A stretch of DNA of 10,561 bases from an uncultured Oscillospiraceae bacterium (GTDB lineage Bacteria > Bacillota > Clostridia > Oscillospirales > Oscillospiraceae): assembly GCA_910587785.1 (NCBI GenBank), contig CAJUOA010000105.1, forward strand, positions 1-10,561, given 5' to 3'. The notes below the pieces were generated by a model. It worked only from the letters and a program-made list of their open reading frames with translations, ran no database searches and had not been told where the DNA came from. Position 1 is the first letter of the stretch; each line of letters starts with the position of its first letter. Shown here one piece after another: positions 1 through 6,635 of this stretch. A program made the translations under genes and the position numbers.

Positions 1-116
1 CTGGATATAACAAAAAATTATTTGAGATTGTTTTTGAAAAACCTGTCTATGTAGAGATTGTGCAAAGCATACGGCAAGGGTTTGATTTTTGCCTTTTGAG
101 AATTACATTTCAATAA
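1..116 (+). CDS. C-terminal end of an unidentified protein, cut by the window edge
   Basis: The frame beginning at base 3 is open from the window edge to a TAA at 114-116 and encodes about 37 residues, including EIVFEKPVYVEIVQSIRQG and ending FCLLRITFQ. The balanced composition and the run of alternating hydrophobic and charged residues look like real protein. The ending (a valine/isoleucine strand, then a short basic-glycine turn, then a Cys-containing strand rich in F, R and I) reminds me of the C terminus of L-2-amino-thiazoline-4-carboxylic acid hydrolase-like or V4R-like small-molecule-binding domains. That resemblance is from memory and is weak. The stop lies 27 bases before the response regulator start, with no terminator hairpin between, so this gene may be co-transcribed with the two-component system. 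It shares the A+T-rich composition of that pair. Confidence 0.5.
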   Translation, partial: GYNKKLFEIVFEKPVYVEIVQSIRQGFDFCLLRITFQ

Positions 117-143
117 ATCCTATCTTGTCGGAGAGATGTCACG

Positions 144-845
144 ATGGACCATTCATTTTTACACAGCAAAAAACTCCTGCTGGTGGACGACGAGCCGGAG
201 CTTTTGAAAATGGTATCGGCTATTTTAGCGGACGAGGGCTTTCAGCGCCTTGTGACCGCCGCCAATATGAAAGAGGGAATTGCCGCCGCCAAAGCGGAAA
301 AGCCTGATCTGGCAATTTTGGATGTAATGCTCCCGGACGGCGACGGCTTTGCTCTGATGGAGCAGATACGTACATGGACGGATATTCCTGTGATTTTTCT
401 GACGGCCCGTGACGAGGCGGCGGACAAACTGGCGGGGCTGGGCCTTGGAGCGGACGATTATATCGCAAAGCCTTTTCTGCCCCAGGAATTTCTGCTGCGG
501 GTCTATGCCGTGCTGCGCCGGTGCTACAAAGAGGACGCGGCCGTTTTGAAGCTGGATCACTGTACGGTGGATTTCAGCCGGGCCGAAGTGGACAAAGGCG
601 GTAAGATCCTTCCCTTGACGGCGATGGAGCATCGGCTGCTGGAGACCCTTGCGAGGAATGAGGGCCGAATCGTGACCGTAGACACGCTCTGCGAGGCCCT
701 ATGGGGCGACAATCCTTTTGGCTATGAAAACAGTTTAAACGCCCATGTGCGGCGCGTTCGGGAGAAGATTGAGGCAGACCCGTCAAAGCCGGTTTCCCTG
801 CTGACGGTCAAGGGGCTGGGCTATAAGCTGCTGGCGAGGAAATAA
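144..845 (+). CDS. OmpR/PhoB-family response regulator
   Basis: This is a DNA-binding response regulator of 233 residues, the usual length for the OmpR/PhoB class. The receiver domain spans about residues 10-125, with the acidic pocket at D15-D16 (LLLVDDEPE), the phospho-acceptor D60 (LAILDVMLPDGDG), the switch threonine T87 (IFLTARD) and K109 (YIAKPF). A winged-helix effector domain follows at about 135-232, with PLTAMEHRLLETLA, the recognition-helix segment LNAHVRRVREKIE and the closing hairpin VKGLGYKLL. The ATG at 144 is preceded by GGAGAG at 130-135 at normal spacing; another ATG at 136 is in a different frame. The partner kinase starts three bases after the stop, so the two are translated together. 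Its targets cannot be read from this window; in related clostridial systems they are often adjacent transporter or resistance genes, which would lie to the left. Confidence 0.95.
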   Translation: MDHSFLHSKKLLLVDDEPELLKMVSAILADEGFQRLVTAANMKEGIAAAKAEKPDLAILDVMLPDGDGFALMEQIRTWTDIPVIFLTARDEAADKLAGLGLGADDYIAKPFLPQEFLLRVYAVLRRCYKEDAAVLKLDHCTVDFSRAEVDKGGKILPLTAMEHRLLETLARNEGRIVTVDTLCEALWGDNPFGYENSLNAHVRRVREKIEADPSKPVSLLTVKGLGYKLLARK

Positions 846-848
846 CCG

Positions 849-2264
849 GTGAAAGCATTTGGGAAATATATATCAAAGTATCTTCTCTCCTTTTTTGTGT
901 TTGCTCTCATTCTCCTGCTTATCAATATTCTTGCATTTGCCTTGACGTTCGGGGGCATCGTATTCAAGGAATACGGTTCGGCATCACCGGCCAATATGTT
1001 AGAGGCCGTGGCCGCTGATCTGTCAGCATCCGGCATATCGGAAGAAAGGCTGCAAGAGTTAAACCATAATCAGATTTGGGCTATGCTATTGGATGCAAGC
1101 GGGCGCTGTATTTGGGAGGCATCTTTGCCGGAGGGAATACCAACACGGTACACGATTCAAGATGTGGCCGTGTTCTCAAAAGGCTATCTGCAAGACTATC
1201 CTGTTTTTGTGCGGAACACAGATAATGGCCTGCTGGTGTTGGGCTACCCAAAAGACAGCTTTATGAAGCTGACAGGAAACTATTTCCCAATACGGGCGAT
1301 CAGGATTTTCCCGCTCTTTATAACCGGCATTTTGGCAATAGACATCGTGCTTCTGTTTTTGGTCTACTATCTCTCTAAAAGAAAAATCTCCAAAAATACG
1401 GAGCCGATTATGGCCTCTATCAAAACACTGTCCACTGGCAAACCTGTTGATTTGTCCATTCGAGGCGAGTTGTCGGAAATTGCGGATAGCGTCAATCAGG
1501 CGTCCCAGGTGTTGAGTAGACAAAACCAGGCCCGCGCCAACTGGATCAGCGGCGTTTCTCACGACATCCGCACACCGCTCTCCATGATCATGGGATATGC
1601 CCAGCGGATTGCCAGAGATCATGCGGCCAGTGAGAACATTCAGCGGGAGGCAGAGATCATCCAGGCGCAGAGTGTAAAAATCAAGGACTTGGTGCAGGAC
1701 CTGAATCTGGTATCACAGCTGGAATATGAAATGCAGCCGCTCCATAAGGAGCCGGTGCGTCTGTCCAAGCTGCTGCGCTCCTATGCGGCGGATCTGCTTA
1801 ATACAGGTATCGATGAGAGGCATTCCATCGAGGTTTTAATTTCTCCCGAAGCCGAACCCGTAGCTGTAGAGTGTGACGCCCGTTTGATTTCGCGGGCTAT
1901 CGGTAACTTGGTGCAGAACAGCATCAACCACAATCCGCAGGGGTGCAATATTCTCCTGTCCCTTGATTGTTCATCGGAAGATGTTTCAATCACAGTTGCG
2001 GACAATGGCGTGGGGATGCCCGCTGAAGGATTGCGGGAGCTGAAAGAAAAACCACATTATATGGAAAGTACCGATGAACAGCTGGACTTGCGGCATGGGC
2101 TGGGGCTGCTGCTGGTGAGGCAGATCATGGGGGCGCACGGCGGAACAATGGAGATCAAAAGCGCGCCCCAGGACGGATATCAGACCATTTTGACATTTCA
2201 AACAGCTGGGCAGCCGCATCCCAACGGGGACCCTGCCTCCGGTCCGAAGCGCTGCGGCGTTTGA
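849..2264 (+). CDS. Membrane sensor histidine kinase
   Basis: This 471-residue sensor kinase starts at GTG 849, three bases after the regulator stop. A first membrane helix lies at about 11-39, an extracytoplasmic sensor region of about 110 residues at 40-152, and a second helix at about 153-175. A HAMP-like linker covers about 176-222. The dimerisation/phospho-acceptor helix carries H238 in SGVSHDIRTPLSM. The ATPase domain shows an N box (NLVQNSINHN, N357), G1 box DNGVGM (385-390) and G2 box HGLGLLLVRQI (416-426). The sensed signal is unknown, because the extracytoplasmic part shows no motif I recognise. The catalytic fold should end near residue 451 (QTILTFQ). The following 20 residues, rich in Pro and Gly, are GC-rich at the DNA level, unlike the rest of the gene, and look like an added tail. 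The gene is convergent with the polysaccharide operon. Confidence 0.94.
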   Translation: MKAFGKYISKYLLSFFVFALILLLINILAFALTFGGIVFKEYGSASPANMLEAVAADLSASGISEERLQELNHNQIWAMLLDASGRCIWEASLPEGIPTRYTIQDVAVFSKGYLQDYPVFVRNTDNGLLVLGYPKDSFMKLTGNYFPIRAIRIFPLFITGILAIDIVLLFLVYYLSKRKISKNTEPIMASIKTLSTGKPVDLSIRGELSEIADSVNQASQVLSRQNQARANWISGVSHDIRTPLSMIMGYAQRIARDHAASENIQREAEIIQAQSVKIKDLVQDLNLVSQLEYEMQPLHKEPVRLSKLLRSYAADLLNTGIDERHSIEVLISPEAEPVAVECDARLISRAIGNLVQNSINHNPQGCNILLSLDCSSEDVSITVADNGVGMPAEGLRELKEKPHYMESTDEQLDLRHGLGLLLVRQIMGAHGGTMEIKSAPQDGYQTILTFQTAGQPHPNGDPASGPKRCGV

Positions 2265-2270
2265 GCGCGC

Positions 2271-2306
2271 AAAAATGGGCGGTGCCGGCAAGGCACCGCC
2301 CATTTA
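2271..2306 (-). terminator. Perfect-stem terminator between convergent genes
   Basis: Arms 2273-2286 (aaatgggcggtgcc) and 2292-2305 (ggcaccgcccattt) are exact reverse complements, 14 bp, around a 5-base loop. Read on the - strand, the stem is followed by a run of five T (complement of 2271-2275), fitting an intrinsic terminator for the polysaccharide operon, whose last stop is at 2319-2321. On the + strand only TTT follows before A, so for the histidine kinase gene (stop 2262-2264) it would work less well. It is probably bidirectional with a bias to the - strand. Confidence 0.85.
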
Positions 2307-2318
2307 CTCCACCAATGT

Positions 2319-4538
2319 TCACTTGTCCGCTCCGCCCAGCATCTGGGTAAAGATGCTCCAGTTCTCCTGAGCGGCCTCCTCCAGGCGGGGGACGGCGCGC
2401 TCCAGGTGCTCCCGGCGGGCGGGGAGGTCCGCCAAAAGGGCAGTGAGCTGTCCGAGGGCGTAGTCCGGGTCAAAGGACTCGATGGCCCCGGCGGAGGGCA
2501 TATCCAGCATTTGCAGATAGGCGGAGACCTTGGGGTCGTAGACGATGCCCAGCAGGGGCACCCGCTGCTTGGCGGAGAAGATGAGGGTGTGCAGGCGCAT
2601 ACTGACTACGGCGTCCATACAGCGGATGACGCCCATCATCTCCGGGGCGCTGCGGGAGGCGAAGCGGCAGGCCTTGGCGGACATCTTCTCCTCCACCCGG
2701 CGGCTGATCTGACCGTCCCAGGGGTCCTGCATGTCCAGGAAGACCAGGCCGGCCCCGGGCTGGGCGGCGATGCCGTCACAGAAGCGGGCCAGGGCGTCCA
2801 GGTGCTCCTCCAGTCCCCGGGCGGGACGCAGGGACACGCCGATGAGCCGCCGTGCCCCCTCCGCCGCGCCGGACTTCGCCAGCAGGGCCCGGGCCTCCGC
2901 CTCAGGGATGCCGTCAATGAGGAAGACCGGGTCCGCGGTGACGCGGATGTTGGGGTTGGTGACGCCGATGTCCCGGAGGGCCTGATAGGAGGAGTCCTCC
3001 CGGAGGGTGATGGAACCGGCCTTGTTCAGGCAGTTTCGGACCATCCTCTGTCCCGAGGCCCGGCGGATGGGGCCGATGCCGTTGGCGAAGATCATCACCG
3101 GCTTGCGGTGGAGCTGGGCGGCGCGGATGAGGGAGACGTAGTAGAGCAGGCTCTTGGCGGAGGTCTCATCTTGGAGGAGGCTCCCGCCGCCGCTGATGAA
3201 ATAGTCGCACTTCCGGATGGCCCGGTAGACCGCGAGCGGGGAGAAGCGGTAGACCGCGTCCACGCCGTACTCGTTCTTGGTCTCCTGGGGGGCGTTGGAG
3301 AGGACCGTCAGCCGGGGCGGGTCGCTCATGGAGCGGACCTGACGGGCGATGGCGTCCAGGATGGCGTCGTCCCCCAGGTTGCGAAAGCCGTAGTACCCGG
3401 AGAGGACCACGCTCTTGCGCCGCCAGACCTGCTTGTAGACGCTCACGCAGTCGCTTGCCATGCGGCGCACGGAGTAGTACTCCCCGATGACCTCCCGGCC
3501 ATAGGCTCCCAAAGCATCCTTCTCCTCCCTGCTGAGGGCGAGAGCGTGGAGCAGGTCCGCCTCCAGTAGCTCACAGGTGGACATGGGACAGCCCCGGCAG
3601 CAGAAGTTGCTCTCCCGGGCCAGCTCCAGCTTGTCTTTGGTAAAGAGGCCGATGTAGCCCTCGTTGCCCGCCACGATCACGGGCTTGGCGGCGGCCATGG
3701 CCTCCAGGGCGGAGCGGCTGACGCCCACGAACACGTCCCCCGCCGCGGCGATCTCGTTGATATCCGTCCGGGCCCCGGGCATGGCGATGCACCGGCGCCC
3801 CTCGGCGGCGTTCACCGCCTCGGCCTTGGCCAAGATCTCGTCGTACACGTCGCCGCCGCCCGCGATGAGAAATTGCAGGTCCGGCACCGCCCTGCGGAGC
3901 CGGGGGGCGATCTCCACCAGCTGCCGGGCCACCAGGGCCCGGCTCTCGTCCATGCGGCTGACGTAGGAGACGACCGGCTTGTCCGGGTCCAGGCCCAGCT
4001 CCTCCAGCACCCGCCTGCCGGAGACGGCGGGGGAGAACTTCTCCGTGTCGATGCCGTTGATGGTCACGGTCACATGCTCCCCCGGCACGCCGTAGGACTC
4101 GCGGAGATAGGTCTTGATGTCCTCGCTGACCGCCACGGTCCGCTGCCCCCAGTTGGTGAGGAGGCGGAGGGGGGCGTTGACCTCGAACACCCAGTGGGCG
4201 CTGGTGACGAAGGGGAAGCCCATCACCGGCTTGAGGAGGCCGCACAGGAACGCCGGGATACGGGCGTGGGCGTGGACCACGTCGGGCTTCTCCCGGGCGA
4301 TGATCCGCCGCAGACGGAGGAGGGACTTGAGCATGAGCCGGACGTTTCGCCGGTGCATGGGGGCCTCGTAGTGGCGGATCCCGGCCTCCTCCAGCTCGGC
4401 AACGTAGACGCCGCCGTTGGAGACCACGGCGATGTCGTACCCCATCCGGCGAAGCTCCTTGGACAGCTCCACCACATGGGTCTCCGCCCCGCCGATCTCC
4501 AGGCCCATGAGGGCCATCAAAATCTTTCTCTGCGCCAT
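2319..4538 (-). CDS. csaB: Glycosyltransferase GT4 / CsaB polysaccharide pyruvyl transferase fusion
   Basis: This is a two-domain cytoplasmic enzyme of 739 residues. Residues 1-372 form a GT4-like (GT-B fold) glycosyltransferase: nucleotide-fold start with GGAETH (16-21), VHAHARIPAF (88-97), TINGIDTEKFSP (159-170) and the donor-site region GVSRSALEAMAAAKPVI (272-288). Residues 376-739 form a CsaB-type pyruvyl transferase: GYYGFRNLGDDAILDAI (381-397), SGGGSLLQDETS (449-460), ADPVFLID (535-542) and SMRLHTLIFSA (646-656) with H650. CsaB enzymes use phosphoenolpyruvate to add pyruvate ketals to cell-wall glycans; in Bacillus-type species this creates the binding site for SLH domains. The first Glu of the usual EX7E motif is replaced (V271), leaving E279. 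Four cysteines sit close together (C313, C314, C317, C322). The start is ATG 4538, four bases past the previous stop. It is the last gene of the operon. Confidence 0.92.
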   Translation of the reverse strand: MAQRKILMALMGLEIGGAETHVVELSKELRRMGYDIAVVSNGGVYVAELEEAGIRHYEAPMHRRNVRLMLKSLLRLRRIIAREKPDVVHAHARIPAFLCGLLKPVMGFPFVTSAHWVFEVNAPLRLLTNWGQRTVAVSEDIKTYLRESYGVPGEHVTVTINGIDTEKFSPAVSGRRVLEELGLDPDKPVVSYVSRMDESRALVARQLVEIAPRLRRAVPDLQFLIAGGGDVYDEILAKAEAVNAAEGRRCIAMPGARTDINEIAAAGDVFVGVSRSALEAMAAAKPVIVAGNEGYIGLFTKDKLELARESNFCCRGCPMSTCELLEADLLHALALSREEKDALGAYGREVIGEYYSVRRMASDCVSVYKQVWRRKSVVLSGYYGFRNLGDDAILDAIARQVRSMSDPPRLTVLSNAPQETKNEYGVDAVYRFSPLAVYRAIRKCDYFISGGGSLLQDETSAKSLLYYVSLIRAAQLHRKPVMIFANGIGPIRRASGQRMVRNCLNKAGSITLREDSSYQALRDIGVTNPNIRVTADPVFLIDGIPEAEARALLAKSGAAEGARRLIGVSLRPARGLEEHLDALARFCDGIAAQPGAGLVFLDMQDPWDGQISRRVEEKMSAKACRFASRSAPEMMGVIRCMDAVVSMRLHTLIFSAKQRVPLLGIVYDPKVSAYLQMLDMPSAGAIESFDPDYALGQLTALLADLPARREHLERAVPRLEEAAQENWSIFTQMLGGADK

Positions 4539-4542
4539 CGCG

Positions 4543-5016
4543 TTACCTCTCGATCCCCCAGATACGGCCCTGCCAGGTAGAGTACTTGGTGTGGAAGTCC
4601 CGGAAGGAGCCGATGTTGAGGGTGTAGATCCGGGCCACGGTGTAGGTGTTGCCGGAGATAGAGCCCTCCTTGGTCTCCACGGTGAGGATCACGTCGTAGC
4701 GGTCGTCGGTCTCCGTCATGTGGTAGACGCCCTCGGTGTCCACGGCCAGGGTGAGGGCCGGAGTGGCCTCAATGGAGCGGATGGTGCCGATCTTCCGGCC
4801 GGAGTCGTCGTCAAAGAGGGCGTCGCCCTCCCGGAGGGCGTCCACGGTGGTCTTGCGGATGTTGGTGATCTGGACCTGGTAGGTGATGGGGGTCTGCGGC
4901 TCCACCACGTTGGTGGTCTTGGAGACCCGGAACTTCATATATGTCCCCGCCACCAGTCCCACCATCAGGACCAGGATCAGCAGGTCCACCCAGTTGAGGC
5001 GAAAATTCTTCTTCAT
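4543..5016 (-). CDS. DUF4330-like membrane-anchored protein, second of a tandem pair
   Basis: This is a 157-residue protein of unknown function. It starts with a short basic cytoplasmic tail (MKKNFRLNWVD), followed by one membrane helix at about 11-28, so about 130 residues should lie outside the cell. The outer part is predicted mainly beta: ITYQVQITNI, REGDALFDDDSG, KIGTIRSIEA, YDVILTVETKEG, then a C-terminal RIYTLNIGSFRDF segment. The layout (Asn-x-x-Asp before the helix, a GD-hydrophobic-[FY]D motif, and a DVILT strand) is what I remember of the DUF4330 family. It matches the gene directly upstream motif by motif, so the two are paralogues. The start ATG 5016 is three bases past that gene's stop and has AGGGGGAG upstream at about 5023-5030. 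Placement between two glycosyltransferase genes suggests a structural or adaptor role in envelope glycan assembly; that is inference. Confidence 0.85.
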   Translation of the reverse strand: MKKNFRLNWVDLLILVLMVGLVAGTYMKFRVSKTTNVVEPQTPITYQVQITNIRKTTVDALREGDALFDDDSGRKIGTIRSIEATPALTLAVDTEGVYHMTETDDRYDVILTVETKEGSISGNTYTVARIYTLNIGSFRDFHTKYSTWQGRIWGIER

Positions 5017-5019
5017 CCC

Positions 5020-5508
5020 TTACTCCCCCTCTCTGGTGATGCCGATGACGAAGCCGGTGCCGGCGTAGCAGGGGCCCTTCCCGGCCACCGCGCCGCCCAC
5101 CCGGACGATGTAGCCCCCCTCGCTGACCAGGGAGCTGTCGGTGACGGTCATGTTGGTGCGCAGGGTGAGGATGACGTTCTCCGCATTGGGCACCGGGCTC
5201 TGATAGACGTGGGTGGCGCTGGCGTTGGCGATGGGGCGGGTGTAGGGGGCGTGGTCCACGGCCACCACCGTGCCCATGGCCTGGTTGCGGATGTTGTCAT
5301 AGAGCATGTCGCCGGTATTCACCAGCTCCCAGGCCCCCTCGGGCATGTTTTGCAGCTCGACCGTGTACTCCATGGGGACGGTCTCGCTGATATTGGCGGC
5401 GGCGGGGCGCATGACCAGCACGATCACCGCCATGACCGCCGCTCCCAAGGCCACGATGACCAGATCGAAGAGGTTGGGCCGCCAGGTGGACTTTCTTTCG
5501 TGTTTCAT
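5020..5508 (-). CDS. DUF4330-like membrane-anchored protein, first of a tandem pair
   Basis: This is a 162-residue protein of unknown function and a paralogue of the next gene. A basic tail (MKHERKSTWRPNLFD) precedes one membrane helix at about 16-34 (LVIVALGAAVMAVIVLVM), and the remaining about 125 residues are predicted outside the cell. Shared features with its neighbour are N-x-x-D before the helix, MEYTVELQNM, NTGDMLYDNIRNQ, MGTVVAVD and NVILTLRTNM. I chose ATG 5508: it overlaps the upstream glycosyltransferase stop as ATGA and has AAGGAG at 5519-5524, 10 bases away. The frame stays open to 5658, but that extension would lie inside the glycosyltransferase gene and is Pro/Gly/Arg-rich shadow sequence. 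No catalytic residues are evident. The C terminus (about 130-162) differs most from the paralogue, being Gly-rich with a single Cys. Confidence 0.85.
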   Translation of the reverse strand: MKHERKSTWRPNLFDLVIVALGAAVMAVIVLVMRPAAANISETVPMEYTVELQNMPEGAWELVNTGDMLYDNIRNQAMGTVVAVDHAPYTRPIANASATHVYQSPVPNAENVILTLRTNMTVTDSSLVSEGGYIVRVGGAVAGKGPCYAGTGFVIGITREGE

Positions 5509-6635
5509 TCCTTGTTCTCTCCTTCCAGAGCGCGCAGGTAGACTGCTTCGATATTGCGGGCGAAGATCTCGCCGGTGAACCGTTCGCGGTAGATACGCAA
5601 GGCCCCCTTGCCCATGTGCTCCAGGGCCTCCGGGTGGTCCATGAGGCGGGCCAGGCACTCGGCCAGGCCCCGGCTGTCCCGGTTAGGGAAGATCATGCCG
5701 TTTTCCCCCTCGTCCACCAGCCAGGGGTTGCCGCCGTAGCGGCTGACCACGGCGGGCAGGCCCATGCTGAACCCCTCCAGGATGGAGAGGCTGGAGGTCT
5801 CGGTGCCGTAGGAGGCGTTGAGCTGGAGGTCCAGGATGGAGAGCAGACCCCCCACATCCTTGACGAAGCCCAGGAAGAGGACCCGGTCCTCCACGTCCAG
5901 CCTTTGGGCCGTGTCCCGGAGCTCCGCCTCATATCCGCCGGTCCCGGCGATGAGGATGCGGAAGTCCCGCCCTGCCTCCTTGAGCATCTGCGCGGCCTCC
6001 AAAATGTGCTGGTGGCCCTTGTAGGGCTCCAGCCGGGCCAGGATGCCCATGGTGAAGACCCCCTCGGGCACGCCGTACTGCCGCCGCAGAGCCTCGCACT
6101 CCGCCGGGGAGCGGCGGGGCACCGGGTCCACGCCGTTCATCATGGGGGTGATGAGCTTCGGGTCGATGCCCGCGTCGGTGAGGTTGTCCATGGCTGCGTG
6201 GGAGACGGCGATGATCTGGTCGGCGTAGCGCTCGTTGACGTACTTGTTGAGGGCCCGGCCCGGCCCCTTCTTCAGGCGCTCCGGCACGGGGAAGACGCAG
6301 TGGCGGGTGTAGACCACCTTGGCCCCCGCCTGCCGGGCGGCGATGCGGGCGCTCATGGAGCCGTGGGTGTGGACAATTTGCGGCTTCTCCCGCTCCATGA
6401 GGCGGCGGAGCTTGCCGATGGCGGACAAGTCCAGGGACTTGTCCCGCATCCCGTCCACCTCCTCCACCGGGGCCAGAGCGGCGATGTCCGGCACCAGGAG
6501 GCTCCCCTTTGGCAGGGCCACGGCGATGGAGAAGCGCTCCCGGTCATAGTACTTGAGGAAGTTGATGAGGTAGCGGCCCGCGCCGCCGATGTTGGTGTCG
6601 CTGATGACGTTGAGAACTTTGATCTTGTCAGCCAT
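5505..6635 (-). CDS. GT4 family glycosyltransferase
   Basis: This 376-residue GT-B fold glycosyltransferase has a typical GT4 length and no membrane helix, so it should act at the inner membrane face on a lipid-linked acceptor. The N-terminal acceptor domain has VISDTNIGGAGRYL (10-23) and QIVHTHGSMSARIAA (86-100). The donor-nucleotide domain has MMNGVDPVPR (165-174), GILARLEPYKGHQHILEAA (197-215), ILIAGTGGYE (227-236), FLGFVKDV (254-261) and an intact EX7E pair E279/E287 in GTETSSLSILEGFSMGLP. The C terminus holds the usual GENGMIFP loop (310-317). The sugar donor cannot be told from sequence. The start ATG 6635 overlaps the ligase gene by 8 bases and has GGGAG 7 bases upstream. The next gene starts on its stop (ATGA), so translation is probably coupled. 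Confidence 0.95.
   Translation of the reverse strand: MADKIKVLNVISDTNIGGAGRYLINFLKYYDRERFSIAVALPKGSLLVPDIAALAPVEEVDGMRDKSLDLSAIGKLRRLMEREKPQIVHTHGSMSARIAARQAGAKVVYTRHCVFPVPERLKKGPGRALNKYVNERYADQIIAVSHAAMDNLTDAGIDPKLITPMMNGVDPVPRRSPAECEALRRQYGVPEGVFTMGILARLEPYKGHQHILEAAQMLKEAGRDFRILIAGTGGYEAELRDTAQRLDVEDRVLFLGFVKDVGGLLSILDLQLNASYGTETSSLSILEGFSMGLPAVVSRYGGNPWLVDEGENGMIFPNRDSRGLAECLARLMDHPEALEHMGKGALRIYRERFTGEIFARNIEAVYLRALEGENKE

Noticed and set aside
2406..3569. A 387-codon + strand frame opposite the csaB fusion
   Set aside because: It is antisense shadow sequence with biased composition (G, D, V, A, H), no good start context, and lies wholly inside a conserved gene.
4417..5541. A 374-codon + strand frame across the DUF4330-like pair
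   Set aside because: Its composition is that of a GC-rich antisense shadow, and the - strand genes have starts, binding sites and paralogy to support them.
5509..5658. A longer N terminus for the first DUF4330-like protein
   Set aside because: The extra 50 residues lie within the glycosyltransferase gene and are unlike protein. ATG 5508 has a ribosome binding site and places the membrane helix normally.
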